From: Mariprofundaceae bacterium
Lineage (GTDB): Bacteria; Pseudomonadota; Zetaproteobacteria; Mariprofundales; Mariprofundaceae
Direction: 5' to 3'
Length of the DNA stretch: 64,000 nucleotides
NCBI GenBank assembly: GCA_015488115.1
Contig: WFOK01000070.1
Span: 1-64,000 of the forward strand
Of the stretch, positions 33,324-43,334 are shown one piece after another (the first letter of the stretch is position 1; every line of letters starts with the position of its first letter). The position numbers were made by a program, and so were the translations under genes. The notes under the pieces were generated by a model. That model saw only the letters and a program-made list of their open reading frames with translations, was not told where the DNA came from and searched no databases.

Positions 33324-34153
33324 GAAGAAAGGCGAGCTTCCTTCTCCGACATTGCAAAAACGGAAATGCCCAGGGAGCCAGCCAGATCCGAAAACAGCTC
33401 ACGCTCGATCAGCAGCGTCTTTTCCGCCTCGATGCAAAGCGCCGTGCATCCCGCCTGCCGCATGACGCGCAGGGTATCCGGACCAACGGCCGGCACATCA
33501 AAGCGAAGGTCCTGCTGCGGCTTGGCCACCTTGACGACCACCGCTCCCTCCTTCTGCGCCAGGGCACCCCCACGTCGTATGGCCTCATCCGTGCCCTCGA
33601 TGGCCTCCACAGCCATGACAGCCTTGTCCCGCACAACGACGGTCTGACCGATATCCAGGCCAGCAATGGCCTTTGCCTGCCTGAACCCGAAACGCATGTC
33701 ATCAAGCAGCGCCTCGCAGGCGGGTCCCGCCACAAGTCCGGGCCTGGCAAGCATTTCCCCGGCATATCGAGTCTGCTCAATAAGCCTGATACCCTGCTCT
33801 TCAAGCAGGGAGGCGATTTCCAACAGGATTGTGTCGTCCCTGCGATCCTTGAGTTTCAACAGTCGCCGCATGGCCACGAGATCAGGGCGGAAATTCCGGA
33901 ACAGATGCACCTTCCGGACCTTGCCGGCCATGACCACTTCCCTGATGCCGTGGCGTTGAAATGCCCTGATCATGGCTCCGAGTTGACCGACATGCAGCCA
34001 TGTCGTGCTGGCGACATAGTCCTCTATTTCGGGAAAGGTCTCTTCCTTGGCCGCGATGCAATGAACCTCATAACCAGCGCGAGCAAGGTTGCGCGCCAAT
34101 TCCAGCGGAAAATGGCCATAGCCGGCTATCAGTCCCAACCTGCCGGCATTCAC
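33320..34153 (-). CDS. lpxI: UDP-2,3-diacylglucosamine hydrolase LpxI
   Basis: LpxI (formerly DUF1009) makes lipid X from UDP-diacylglucosamine and replaces LpxH in lineages that lack it. The 277 residues show the family features: LIAGYGHFPLELA at the N-terminus, GQLGAMIRAFQRHGI, KLKDRRDDTIL, VVRDKAVMAVEAIEGTDEAIRRGG and KPQQDLRFDVPAVGPDT. Its position between lpxA and lpxB is the usual one for LpxI. This is a useful lineage marker, since gammaproteobacteria such as E. coli use LpxH. Confidence 0.94.
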   Translation of the reverse strand: MNAGRLGLIAGYGHFPLELARNLARAGYEVHCIAAKEETFPEIEDYVASTTWLHVGQLGAMIRAFQRHGIREVVMAGKVRKVHLFRNFRPDLVAMRRLLKLKDRRDDTILLEIASLLEEQGIRLIEQTRYAGEMLARPGLVAGPACEALLDDMRFGFRQAKAIAGLDIGQTVVVRDKAVMAVEAIEGTDEAIRRGGALAQKEGAVVVKVAKPQQDLRFDVPAVGPDTLRVMRQAGCTALCIEAEKTLLIERELFSDLAGSLGISVFAMSEKEARLSS

Positions 34154-34956
34154 GGTTTTGGCCCACTCCCTCTCCTGTGCATGAGCACGCCCCGCTCGGC
34201 CTCGCGCACAAAGTTAACAAGGTAGCGGCCGTGGACGCTCTGAGCCAGGGACGCAGCATGGTCCAGGCGGCTTGCCAGGCTTCCCCGTTCCTGAAAGAGC
34301 ACGCGATAAATGCGCTTGAGTTCGGAGATGATTTCATTGCCGAATCCTCTCCGACGCAGGCCAATCAGGTTCAGGCCACTCAGGCCCGGCTGATAGCCCC
34401 CTGATACCAGACAGAACGGCGGAACATCCTTGGTCGGACCACACATGCCGCCCACCATGGCGAACTTGCCAATACGTACAAACTGGTGCACTGCACTCAA
34501 ACCTCCGAGAATAACCCCATCCTCAACCGTGATATGACCGGCGAGTGTTGCGCAATTGGCCATGACGATCTCGCTACCGAGACAGCAGTCGTGGGCCACA
34601 TGCGTATAGGCCATGAGAAGATTGCGGTGACCAATGCGGGTGACCATGCCCCCGCCCTCGGTCCCCAGATTGATGGTCACATTCTCGCGAATCGTGTTGT
34701 CATCGCCGATCACAACCTCAGAAGGCTCACCATGATACTTCAGATCCTGGGGCTGCTGGCCGATGGATGCGAAAGGGAAAAAGCGGTTGCGGGCGCCAAT
34801 GGTCGTACGACCCGCGATGACGACATGGGACATCAACTCGGTCCCCGGCCCAATACGCACCTCAGGTCCGATAATACAGTAAGGGCCAACCTTGACATCC
34901 TCCGCAAGCTCGGCCCGAGCATCAACGATGGCCGTGGGATGAATCCGGGGACTCAT
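34150..34956 (-). CDS. lpxA: UDP-N-acetylglucosamine acyltransferase
   Basis: LpxA performs the first acylation of lipid A synthesis, transferring 3-hydroxyacyl from ACP. The left-handed beta-helix hexapeptide repeats run from IHPTAIVDARAELAEDV to about residue 190. The catalytic His is in MAYTHVAHDC near residue 125, and FKIG-like VRIGKFAMVGG and a helical C-terminal domain (LSGLNLIGLRRRGF) follow. At 268 residues it matches E. coli LpxA (262). Confidence 0.96.
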   Translation of the reverse strand: MSPRIHPTAIVDARAELAEDVKVGPYCIIGPEVRIGPGTELMSHVVIAGRTTIGARNRFFPFASIGQQPQDLKYHGEPSEVVIGDDNTIRENVTINLGTEGGGMVTRIGHRNLLMAYTHVAHDCCLGSEIVMANCATLAGHITVEDGVILGGLSAVHQFVRIGKFAMVGGMCGPTKDVPPFCLVSGGYQPGLSGLNLIGLRRRGFGNEIISELKRIYRVLFQERGSLASRLDHAASLAQSVHGRYLVNFVREAERGVLMHRRGSGPKP

Positions 34957-35399
34957 GCCTCATCCCGGGGAAACAGCGTAGCCATGAGCACACCTTCACA
35001 CACAAGCTCTCCATCCACACAGGCTTCGCCCTTCAAACGCCACATCAGACCCCTCTGGCGAAGGACACTCATGTTGAAGATCACCTGATCCCCTGGACGC
35101 ACGGGCTTGCGGAAGCGCACGCCATCAATGCCTGTGAAATAGACAAGATAGTCGCGATCATCCTCGACGGACTCGAACGCCAGCACGCCTCCGGCTTGGG
35201 CCATGGCCTCGACAAGAAGCACGCCAGGCATGACGGGATGGCCGGGAAAATGCCCGTTGAAATGCGGCTCATTGATGCTCACGTTCTTCAGGGCACGGAT
35301 CGACTTCCCCTTCTCCAGGTCGAGAATGCGGTCAATCAGGAGAAATGGATAGCGGTGAGGAAGCCGCTGCATGATTTCATCAATGGACAACATGGACAC
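34953..35399 (-). CDS. fabZ: 3-hydroxyacyl-ACP dehydratase FabZ
   Basis: FabZ dehydrates 3-hydroxyacyl-ACP and competes with LpxA for the same substrate. The hot-dog fold protein of 148 residues has [10 protein letters not shown] at the start and the active-site stretch [25 protein letters not shown], with catalytic His near residue 50 and the Glu about 14 residues later. It lies between lpxD and lpxA, as is usual. Confidence 0.96.
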   Translation of the reverse strand: MSMLSIDEIMQRLPHRYPFLLIDRILDLEKGKSIRALKNVSINEPHFNGHFPGHPVMPGVLLVEAMAQAGGVLAFESVEDDRDYLVYFTGIDGVRFRKPVRPGDQVIFNMSVLRQRGLMWRLKGEACVDGELVCEGVLMATLFPRDEA

Positions 35400-35420
35400 G
35401 TTTTACTCCGGATCGAAATT

Positions 35421-36422
35421 TTATCGTAACTGTTTCACCAGTTCGGGAAGGCGCTGGATGATGGCGCAGACGCGGAGCCACAAGCGATGGGGCATGGCAG
35501 GAATGCCGGCATAGGTACCCGGACCCAGATCGCTCGCAACCCCCGATTTCGCGGCCACCCTGACCCCCGGGGCAACGTGGATATGTCCGGCAAAGCCCAC
35601 TTGTCCGCCCACTTGGCACCCAGCACCAATGGTTGTCGAACCGGAGATGCCAACCTGACTGGCCATGATGCTCCTGGCTCCAATACGGACATTATGACCA
35701 ATCTGGATCTGATTATCCAACTTCACGCCAGCCTCGACAACCGTATCCCCCAACGCGCCGCGATCGATGCAGGTGTTGGCTCCAACCTCAACATCATCCT
35801 GCAGCACCACACGACCGGTCTGAGGGATCTTCAAATGCTCACGACCTGTCCATGCATAGCCAAAGCCGTCCGAGCCGATGACGGCCCCAGCCTGCAGGAT
35901 CACGCGGTCTCCCAATTGCGAGCCATCCTCAATGACGACATTGGCGTGAATGATGCAATCCCGTCCGATACGAACCCCATGACCAATGACCACGCCAGGA
36001 CCAATGATCGAATGATCGCCGATCTCAACCTCCGGCCCAATCACGACATGAGCGCCGACATCGACATGAGAGCCCAGTTTGGCCGTCTCATGGAGAACTG
36101 CGGTATTGTGAACATGCCCACGTCCCTTGGGCAAAGGGTGAAAATGTCGTTGAAGCAGTCCGAAGGCCAGATACGGATCCTGGACCTTGATCACGGGACG
36201 GGTACAAACCTCCGCTTCCCTTTGACTGACCAGAATGACCCCAGCGCGGGTGGTCGCAAGCTCGGAACGATATTTCGGATTGGCGAGAAACGAGGCCTCG
36301 CATGGACCGGCATCAGCCAACGTATTGACACCCTGGATGCTGGCTTCCGGGTCTCCATCGACCAATTCACCGCCCACAAGCCGGGCGACCTCCGCCAGCG
36401 TCAGTTCATGATCGGATGACAT
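35421..36422 (-). CDS. lpxD: UDP-3-O-(3-hydroxyacyl)glucosamine N-acyltransferase
   Basis: LpxD adds the second acyl chain in lipid A synthesis. The N-terminal uridine-binding domain ([16 protein letters not shown]...) is followed by a long hexapeptide-repeat helix. The catalytic His is in [11 protein letters not shown] near residue 240, and GSDGFGYAW and [10 protein letters not shown] are diagnostic. The 333-residue length is normal. The stop of skp lies 3 nt upstream of its start. Confidence 0.95.
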   Translation of the reverse strand: MSSDHELTLAEVARLVGGELVDGDPEASIQGVNTLADAGPCEASFLANPKYRSELATTRAGVILVSQREAEVCTRPVIKVQDPYLAFGLLQRHFHPLPKGRGHVHNTAVLHETAKLGSHVDVGAHVVIGPEVEIGDHSIIGPGVVIGHGVRIGRDCIIHANVVIEDGSQLGDRVILQAGAVIGSDGFGYAWTGREHLKIPQTGRVVLQDDVEVGANTCIDRGALGDTVVEAGVKLDNQIQIGHNVRIGARSIMASQVGISGSTTIGAGCQVGGQVGFAGHIHVAPGVRVAAKSGVASDLGPGTYAGIPAMPHRLWLRVCAIIQRLPELVKQLR

Positions 36423-36425
36423 CGA

Positions 36426-36944
36426 TCAGTTCTTGTCGAGCATCCTCGTGATCTCGGCCGTGATGTCATGCTTCGGATCGGCATACAGAAGAACGGGCTG
36501 GCCGAAGATATAGTCGTAATGTCCGCTCTTACCAAATTCCTTGATGACCCGCTGGAATTTCGATCCCACGGTCATGTCCAGGCGATTCTTCTCTCCGGCC
36601 AGTTCATCCTTCGCATCCTGCATCATGCGAGAAAATCGCTTGCGCATCTCCTTGATTTCGTTCTGTCGCTTCTCCATGACATCGGGTGACATGGCCATCG
36701 ACTGGCTGAGCAGATCCTTTTCAGCCTGCTCAATCTTCTTGCGCAAGGCATCAAGTTCTTTCTGCTTCTTGGCCTGCAAGGCCTTGAGCTTCTTGATGCC
36801 CGCCTTGTAGGCCTGCGTGTTTTCCACGGCGCTCTTGACGTCGACATAGGCGATCTTCAAACCTTCCGCCATGGCGGACTGGACCGAAAACACCGAGACC
36901 AGAGCCACCGCAAAAAACCAAGACTTGACCTTCCACATATCCAT
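36426..36944 (-). CDS. skp: Periplasmic chaperone Skp (OmpH)
   Basis: Skp carries unfolded outer-membrane proteins from the Sec translocon to BamA. The 172-residue protein has a signal peptide (WFFAVALVSVFSVQSAMA, cleavage near residue 26), then KIAYVDVKSAVENTQAYKAG. A long lysine- and glutamine-rich coiled coil (about residues 50-130) forms the tentacles, with a C-terminal strand. It lies between bamA and lpxD, the conserved position. Confidence 0.92.
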   Translation of the reverse strand: MDMWKVKSWFFAVALVSVFSVQSAMAEGLKIAYVDVKSAVENTQAYKAGIKKLKALQAKKQKELDALRKKIEQAEKDLLSQSMAMSPDVMEKRQNEIKEMRKRFSRMMQDAKDELAGEKNRLDMTVGSKFQRVIKEFGKSGHYDYIFGQPVLLYADPKHDITAEITRMLDKN

Positions 36945-36977
36945 AACTCCTCTTTATCCCAACAAGCCGCGAACCAA

Positions 36978-39311
36978 TCAGAAATTCGCTCCGATGGCAA
37001 ACTCGAACTGTCGCTTGATATCACCCGGCTGGGTCCGAAGCGGAAAGCCCCAGACAAACCCAAGAGGCCCAAGCGGTGACATCCACTCAAAGCCCCATCC
37101 CACCGAGACACGCATTTTACTCATCGAAAAGCGTTCCGTCACGTTGATTGTTTTTCCAGCCACAGTCGCCGATGCATGCCCCCAGACCATGCCAGCATCC
37201 GCAAAAAGGACGCCGCGGAATCCGGCTGTTCGCATGCCGGGCACCGGAAAGAACAGGTTCATGGCAGCCACCACGGAGCGGTCACCGCCAACCGGCTCGC
37301 CGGTTACCGGATCTCGCAGGGAAATGCCATAGGAATCAAAGCCGCGCACGGTGCCGACACCACCAAGGGAATAGCGGCGATTGAGCGGAAGAGACTTTCC
37401 TTTCAGCGGGCGAATGACGCGCCCCTCGATTCTGGGGGCCAAAACAAATTCACGCTCATCACCAAAGGAAGAAAAAACGGACGCGGAAGCAAAACCCTCC
37501 CAGAAGCGATTCTTCCCTCCGACCCCTGCGTAGTTCAGGCCAATCTGGTCGAAGGTTCCGGATGACGGCGCGATCACGGAGTCCCTCGTATCGTAGCTCA
37601 AGGACTGAAAAACCATGCCCGTCGTCTGCTTGCCTGCCTGAGCCTGCAACAGGATGGATGACCCCTTGGGAATGTTCCGCAGATCCGTGCTCTCGAAATT
37701 GTAGCCCAAGCCATAGGTCAGGTGCTCGGTCAAAGGAATGGCAAAACTCAGCGAGGCTCCTGATGAAATCGAATCGTAGCTTGTAAACTGCTGCAGACGA
37801 TTGTCATTGCGATAACCGCTCAGCGTGGCCGACACATCCTGACCAAAGAAATAAGGGTCCGTGAAGGCCATCTGGAAATTCTGGGTCTTGGCACCGAAGG
37901 TCCCATTGATACTGGCTTGATACCCGAGTCCCAACACATTCTTCTCATTCAGCTTGGCTTGGATAAAGGCTTTCTCCAACTGGGAATAACCGATACCAAA
38001 CGAAAAAGACCCACTCTTCTTCTCCGTGACATCAAAGCGCAGCTTCGTCTTTTTGTCCGACGAGCCTCTCGGCTTGGCCACACGCACATCCTCGATGTAT
38101 TCAATGCGTTTCAACCGCTCCTTGCTTCGACGCACCTGGCTGGCTGCATAACGCGCCCCCTCATCTTGGCGTAGTTCCCTGCGCAGCACCTCATCGTTTG
38201 TCGATTCGTTGCCGGCGATTTCTATGCGTTCAACATAGACCTCTCTTCCCTTTTGGATATCAAATGTAATATCGACAATGCGCTTTTCGAGGTCGCGGTG
38301 AAACAGGGGCGTGATGGTCGCAAAGGCATAGCCTTCGTCGCCCACGCGCTCGGTCAGCTTCTGCAATGATGTGCGGAGATCATTCACGGCATACACGTCG
38401 CCCGGCTCAAGCTCGATAAGATCCCGCAAGGTCTTCTCATCAGGAACAAGGTCCCCCTGCAGCCTGATCTCCCCAATCCTGTATCGCGGACCCTCATGAA
38501 TGGAATAGGTCAGGTCAAAGCCCGACTTGTCCAAACTCAACCGCGTGGCCGTCGATTCAACCCGCGCGTCCACAAAGCCGCGGTTCTGGTAGTATTGCTC
38601 GATCATCTGCACGTCACCGGCAATGCGCTTGCGGTCAAAGATATCCCGGTCCGTGATCCAGGTGGCCAGGCTTTGCTCTCGGGAAATGATCGTGGAACGC
38701 AGGGTTCGGTCGTCGACCTCCCTGTTGCCGATGAAATGGATACGCCGTATGTGGGTTTTCACGCCCTCATCAATGAGGATGCTGACATTGACGCGCCCCT
38801 GCTCCTGAGCCGGCTTGGCGTCAACGCGCACGGCGACCTGATAATAGCCCTTCTTCAGATAGCCCTTGCGAATGGTATCGATATCAGCGCGAACATTGGC
38901 GGGACTGAAAATCTGCCCCGGCTTCAGCCTGAGCCTCAGGCTCAGATCCTTATCGCTGACCTCATCGTTGCCTTCAATATCCACATTGGCGATAAGCGGA
39001 TACTCCTGTACGCGATATTCCAGCACCACGCCATCTGGCCTGCGGTGACCGATGACCTTGACATCAGAAAAGAAGCCCGTTTCATAAATGGCTTTCACGT
39101 CACGGCTGATGGCCCTGCGATCAACAAAATCTCCTTTTTCCACGCCGATCTTGTCCAGCACCGTCTCCTTTTCAATATAGCGGTTGCCCGAGATCTCGAT
39201 GCCAACCACGCGCAACTGCTCAACCCCATCATCGGCCTTCACCTGCATGACGACCATGAAGCAGGCGGAAACAAGCAAGGTCAAACAGGCGATCCTTTTC
39301 AATCCATTCAT
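36978..39311 (-). CDS. bamA: Outer membrane protein assembly factor BamA
   Basis: BamA inserts beta-barrel proteins into the outer membrane. After a signal peptide (ending near VKA) come five POTRA domains (about residues 30-430, for example RIHFIGNREVDDRTLRS). A C-terminal barrel follows, with the lid motif VRGF in GGVGTVRGFDSYG and a final GANF. The ATG at 39311 starts the signal peptide; GAGG is 11 bases upstream. The resulting 777 residues fit the family. It is downstream of rseP by 13 nt. Confidence 0.96.
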   Translation of the reverse strand: MNGLKRIACLTLLVSACFMVVMQVKADDGVEQLRVVGIEISGNRYIEKETVLDKIGVEKGDFVDRRAISRDVKAIYETGFFSDVKVIGHRRPDGVVLEYRVQEYPLIANVDIEGNDEVSDKDLSLRLRLKPGQIFSPANVRADIDTIRKGYLKKGYYQVAVRVDAKPAQEQGRVNVSILIDEGVKTHIRRIHFIGNREVDDRTLRSTIISREQSLATWITDRDIFDRKRIAGDVQMIEQYYQNRGFVDARVESTATRLSLDKSGFDLTYSIHEGPRYRIGEIRLQGDLVPDEKTLRDLIELEPGDVYAVNDLRTSLQKLTERVGDEGYAFATITPLFHRDLEKRIVDITFDIQKGREVYVERIEIAGNESTNDEVLRRELRQDEGARYAASQVRRSKERLKRIEYIEDVRVAKPRGSSDKKTKLRFDVTEKKSGSFSFGIGYSQLEKAFIQAKLNEKNVLGLGYQASINGTFGAKTQNFQMAFTDPYFFGQDVSATLSGYRNDNRLQQFTSYDSISSGASLSFAIPLTEHLTYGLGYNFESTDLRNIPKGSSILLQAQAGKQTTGMVFQSLSYDTRDSVIAPSSGTFDQIGLNYAGVGGKNRFWEGFASASVFSSFGDEREFVLAPRIEGRVIRPLKGKSLPLNRRYSLGGVGTVRGFDSYGISLRDPVTGEPVGGDRSVVAAMNLFFPVPGMRTAGFRGVLFADAGMVWGHASATVAGKTINVTERFSMSKMRVSVGWGFEWMSPLGPLGFVWGFPLRTQPGDIKRQFEFAIGANF

Positions 39312-39324
39312 GTAGCGCAAACCT

Positions 39325-40674
39325 CTATTCCCTGAACAGCCGGGCAATATCATTGTAGAAGGCAAAAGCCATGAGCAGCACGATCATAAAAATACCCACA
39401 GCCTGCGTCCATTCCATCGTGCGTCGCGAAAGCGGCCTGCCACGCAACCCTTCGATGGCGAGATACATCAAATGCCCGCCATCGAGCACCGGCACGGGCA
39501 ACAGATTAAGCACTGCAAGATTGACCGAAATCAATGCCAGAAACGAAAGAAAGGACACCGCTCCCAACTCGGCCGTCTTGCCCGCGAGCTGCGCGATGGC
39601 GATCGGTCCTCCGAGATTCTCAGGCGAAATGGCCGAAGAAATCATCTTGCCGATCACCCTCACGGTCAACAGCGTCATGTCCCAGGTGCGCTGCCACCCA
39701 TACACGATGCCATCCAACAGCCCCATCCGGTAGACCTCGGGCGGATACATGGCTTTCGCTGCCAATCGCACGCCGATGCGAACCTTGCCATCCTGTCCCG
39801 CCTGCGGCTGCAGCGTGAAACGCATCATTGTTTTTTCGCGCATGACACCGATGCTCATGGGCTTGTTTTCATGACGCTGGACCTGATGGATAAACACCCG
39901 AACGTTGTGAACGGGCTGCCCGTCAACCTCCCGAATTACATCCCCTTCATGCAGGCCAGCAAACGCGGCAGGCGACCCAGGCATAACGCCATCGACAACG
40001 ATCTGTACACCCGGCGATATACCGACCCACTCGTCGGCCACATTGACGACCAGGGGATCGCGCTTTCCCCTCGGCACATCCAGCATCAGTGTCTTCATTC
40101 CTCCATCGCGCAACACATCAATGCGAATGCGCTGGCCGACATGACTCTTGAGCGCCTCCTCCAGTTCCTGCCATGAATGGATGCGAGCACCGCCAACCTG
40201 CACGATCCGGTCATTGGCCATCAGCCCCGAACGGGCCGCAGGAGAAGCCGGATAAACATCACCAACAACAGCCGGCATGACCTGCTGGCCGATCCAGGAG
40301 ATCAGCATGTAGGCAAGGATGGCAAACAGGAAATTGAAGGCTGGCCCGGCGAAGGCGATCAGCGCCCGTGACCAGACAGGTTGAACATTGAATGCGCGTT
40401 TGCGTTCCTCTTCAGTCAAGCCCTCCAGATCGGTCTGGCCGGGATGTTCACCGAACATCTTCACATATCCACCCAAGGGAATGGCCGCGATGACATAGGT
40501 AACCTCGCCATCCTTGCTGCGCCACGAAAAGATGGCAGGCCCGAAGCCGATGGAAAACTTTTCGACACGCACGCCCAGCTTGCGGGCAGCCAGGAAATGC
40601 CCGTACTCGTGAACGGCTATCAACGTGGCGATGGCGACCACGAAAGCCAGCGCGGTATGCAGGATATCAGCCAC
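39325..40674 (-). CDS. rseP: Site-2 intramembrane protease RseP
   Basis: RseP cleaves anti-sigma factors within the membrane in the envelope stress response. The zinc motif HEYGHFLAARKLGV is in the first membrane segment, one or two PDZ domains follow (YPASPAARSGLMANDRIVQV and MPGSPAAFAGLHEGDVIREV), and the second metal motif NLLPVPVLDGGHL is near residue 395. The GTG at 40674 is chosen because GGGAG lies 7 bases upstream and it overlaps the dxr stop by 8 nt, giving 449 residues. Confidence 0.94.
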   Translation of the reverse strand: MADILHTALAFVVAIATLIAVHEYGHFLAARKLGVRVEKFSIGFGPAIFSWRSKDGEVTYVIAAIPLGGYVKMFGEHPGQTDLEGLTEEERKRAFNVQPVWSRALIAFAGPAFNFLFAILAYMLISWIGQQVMPAVVGDVYPASPAARSGLMANDRIVQVGGARIHSWQELEEALKSHVGQRIRIDVLRDGGMKTLMLDVPRGKRDPLVVNVADEWVGISPGVQIVVDGVMPGSPAAFAGLHEGDVIREVDGQPVHNVRVFIHQVQRHENKPMSIGVMREKTMMRFTLQPQAGQDGKVRIGVRLAAKAMYPPEVYRMGLLDGIVYGWQRTWDMTLLTVRVIGKMISSAISPENLGGPIAIAQLAGKTAELGAVSFLSFLALISVNLAVLNLLPVPVLDGGHLMYLAIEGLRGRPLSRRTMEWTQAVGIFMIVLLMAFAFYNDIARLFRE

Positions 40675-41815
40675 CGCAAAGCTCCCGCGCCCGCTGCCTG
40701 GCTTCGGCATCCAAGGACCACACGGCTTCAAAGTCCTGGACATTGCATCCTTCGGTCATGGCCAGCACCTGCTCAACGATCCGGACGATGTCGGTGAACC
40801 CGATCTTCATGTTTCTGAACGCGGCATTGGCCTCTTCATTGGCAGCGTTAAAGGCGATGGCCAGCGAATCTTCCCCCGACAGCACATGGCGCACCAAGCG
40901 CATTGCAGGAAATCGGCGGGGATCCACAGGCTCGAAATGAAGCCTCGAGAGTGATGGAAGGTCCAGCTCCTCGATACCGGATGCCAGCCGCGGAGTGCTT
41001 TGCAGGGCATAGGCAATCGGCATGCGCATGTCCGGCATGGCCATCTGGGCCAGCACCGATCCGTCAACAAATGAAACGAGTGCATGAACGATGCTCTCCG
41101 GATGTATGATCGCATCAAGCTGATCGGGTCGAGCATCAAAGAGCCAACGCGCCTCGATCAGTTCGAGGGCCTTGTTCATCATCGTTGCCGAATCCACGCT
41201 GATCTTGGCTCCCATGCTCCAGTTGGGATGCGCCACAGCCTGCTCGGGCGTGACGTCCCTCAGGCTGTCCGGGTCCCGCGTGCGAAACGGCCCCCCGGAT
41301 GCGGTCAGAATGATCTTCGCCACGGATGCCCTGGGCTGCCCCTGCAAAGCCTGATGAACAGCAGCGTGTTCCGAGTCAACCGGAACAACCTCGGCCCCAC
41401 AGCGATCCGCCTCATGCATGAACAGACGCCCGGCCGTCACCAGGCATTCCTTGTTGGCCAAGGCCACGCGCTTGCCAGCCCGAACAGCGGCCATGGTTGC
41501 AGGAAGACCAGCGGCACCAACCATGGCCGCGACAATGATCTCCGCATGGCTGGACCCGGAGACTTCAATGGCTGCATCCATGCCTGCCAGCACAGGCACA
41601 TGACCGGCCAACCGATCAGACAGCATTTTTGCAGCCTCCAAATCGGTCATGACAACGATCTCCGGCCGCAACAGACGGACAAGCCCCATCATCTTTTCCA
41701 CATTACGGTGGCCTACAAGAGCATGGGCGACGAACTTGTCAGGATGCCGCCTGATCACATCAGCCGTGCTCGTGCCGATGGATCCGGTTGCACCCAGGAT
41801 CACCACGCGCTTCAC
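40667..41815 (-). CDS. dxr: 1-deoxy-D-xylulose 5-phosphate reductoisomerase
   Basis: Dxr commits carbon to isoprenoids through the MEP pathway using NADPH. The N-terminal motif VVILGATGSIGTSTADVI is present, along with ANKECLVTAG, the metal-binding VPVDSEHAAVHQAL and ASGGPFRTRD, and MNKALELIEARWLF. Two GTG codons are possible; the one at 41815 has GGAG 6 bases upstream and a GTGA overlap with cdsA, giving 382 residues. Its product feeds undecaprenyl synthesis by the nearby uppS. Confidence 0.94.
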   Translation of the reverse strand: MKRVVILGATGSIGTSTADVIRRHPDKFVAHALVGHRNVEKMMGLVRLLRPEIVVMTDLEAAKMLSDRLAGHVPVLAGMDAAIEVSGSSHAEIIVAAMVGAAGLPATMAAVRAGKRVALANKECLVTAGRLFMHEADRCGAEVVPVDSEHAAVHQALQGQPRASVAKIILTASGGPFRTRDPDSLRDVTPEQAVAHPNWSMGAKISVDSATMMNKALELIEARWLFDARPDQLDAIIHPESIVHALVSFVDGSVLAQMAMPDMRMPIAYALQSTPRLASGIEELDLPSLSRLHFEPVDPRRFPAMRLVRHVLSGEDSLAIAFNAANEEANAAFRNMKIGFTDIVRIVEQVLAMTEGCNVQDFEAVWSLDAEARQRARELCGG

Positions 41816-42588
41816 GATGAACTCCACATAAGATAGGTGACAGGAACAGCTACCGTGATCGCATCAATACGGTCCAGAATGCCGCCATGGCCAGGCAACA
41901 GAGAGCCGCTGTCCTTGACGCCCAGCATGCGCTTGAGGGCCGATTCCGCAAGGTCGCCGAGAACACCTGCAAAGACGGCCAACACGGTCAGGCCCAAAGC
42001 CGACGCTCCAGTGGCCACCTGCCAGGATTGCAGCAGCGAAAACATGACCAGGCTGCCCAGCAGAACCCCGGCGAAAAGCCCCTCGAGGCTCTTTCCGGGG
42101 CTGATGGCCACACACAGCTTGTTTCGACCAAAAAGCTTGCCCCCCACATAGGCCGCCACATCAGAACACCAGACCCCAAGGCACACGGCGGCAATCAACA
42201 ACCATCCCATCTGATCCCCATGACCGCTTGCCACCGCCCAAGCCAGAAACAACAGCCAGCCACCCATCCATGACGCCCCCAGCCATGCCGAGAAATCAAC
42301 GGCATGCAAACGGCATATCAGCACATGCAGGAACAGCCATGCCAGCATCATCAACGGCAGCGCCAGCAGCGAGGTCTGGAAGACAGCCCAGCCCGCGGCC
42401 AGCCCCCCGGTGACGAGATAAAGCCATTTCCCTCCAACAGGCGCAATACCCAGCAACTCCCATAGGGATAGCACGACAAGAACGACGAGGATCAGGGAAA
42501 AAAAAGGCTCGGGCAGGTAGGCATACCAGATCACGACACCCAGCAGCAGCACAAGCGCCGTGAGCGTTCGTTGGACCCATTCACTCAT
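41812..42588 (-). CDS. cdsA: Phosphatidate cytidylyltransferase
   Basis: CdsA makes CDP-diacylglycerol at the inner membrane. The 258-residue protein has about seven hydrophobic segments. Its C-terminal signature is seen in KSLEGLFAGVLLGS followed by GDLAESALKRMLGVKDSGSLLPGHGGILDRIDAI, including the S-x-x-K-R-x-x-x-K-D-x-x-x-x-x-P-G-H-G-G-x-x-D-R-x-D pattern. ATGA junctions join it to uppS and dxr-side GTGA on the other end. Confidence 0.95.
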   Translation of the reverse strand: MSEWVQRTLTALVLLLGVVIWYAYLPEPFFSLILVVLVVLSLWELLGIAPVGGKWLYLVTGGLAAGWAVFQTSLLALPLMMLAWLFLHVLICRLHAVDFSAWLGASWMGGWLLFLAWAVASGHGDQMGWLLIAAVCLGVWCSDVAAYVGGKLFGRNKLCVAISPGKSLEGLFAGVLLGSLVMFSLLQSWQVATGASALGLTVLAVFAGVLGDLAESALKRMLGVKDSGSLLPGHGGILDRIDAITVAVPVTYLMWSSS

Positions 42589-43334
42589 TGCAACTGCTCG
42601 CTGATGCGCCCGAACCTGCGTTCCCTGGAAGCAAAATCATCCAGTGCGCGCCGAAGGTCGTCCTGACTGAAATCAGGCCAGTAGACGTCGAGGAAACAAA
42701 GCTCGGCATAGGCTGCGTCCCATAGATGGAAATTGGATATGCGCTTCTCGCCCCCCGTCCTGATGATCAAGTCGACCGGCTTTAGTTCCGCACGCCAGAG
42801 AAAGTGACGAAAGCCATCGACGGTGAGCCCATCGAGTGCCAATGCGGGATCCGGCTGATCCAGGGCCCATGCCAACACCCTGCGCATGCCAGCCAGAATT
42901 TCCTGCTGACCACCATAACTCAGGCAGAGAACCAGGTCGAAACGGTCGCAATGCGCCGTCTTCTCGCAGGCGCGGATAATCGCACCCTTTGCATCATCGG
43001 GCAGGCTTTCCACATCCCCGAGAAGACGCAAGCGGACGCCTCCTTCGACCATTTCGCCGACCATGGACCTGGCCATGACCTTCAGCAACTGCATCAGCGC
43101 CCTGACCTCATAACCCGGTCGCTCCCAGTTTTCAGTGGAAAAGGCATACAGGGACAACTGCTCGATGCCCGCATCAATGGACCAGCGCACCACATCGCGC
43201 ACTACTTGGGCGCCTCTCCGGTGTCCTTCCACACGAGGCAGACCCCGCTGTTTTGCCCACCGCCCGTTGCCATCCATGATGATGCCAACATGTCTGGGTA
43301 GGCAGGCCTCAACAGCCGATGTCTTGCCAGCCAT
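42585..43334 (-). CDS. uppS: Undecaprenyl diphosphate synthase
   Basis: UppS builds the C55 lipid carrier for cell-wall and LPS synthesis. HVGIIMDGNGRWAKQRG carries the catalytic Asp near residue 21. GHRRGAQ, YAFSTENWERP, LCLSYGGQQEI and PVDLIIRTGGEKRISNFHLWDAAYAELCF follow. The 249-residue length is standard. Its start shares TGATG with the frr stop. Confidence 0.96.
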   Translation of the reverse strand: MAGKTSAVEACLPRHVGIIMDGNGRWAKQRGLPRVEGHRRGAQVVRDVVRWSIDAGIEQLSLYAFSTENWERPGYEVRALMQLLKVMARSMVGEMVEGGVRLRLLGDVESLPDDAKGAIIRACEKTAHCDRFDLVLCLSYGGQQEILAGMRRVLAWALDQPDPALALDGLTVDGFRHFLWRAELKPVDLIIRTGGEKRISNFHLWDAAYAELCFLDVYWPDFSQDDLRRALDDFASRERRFGRISEQLQ

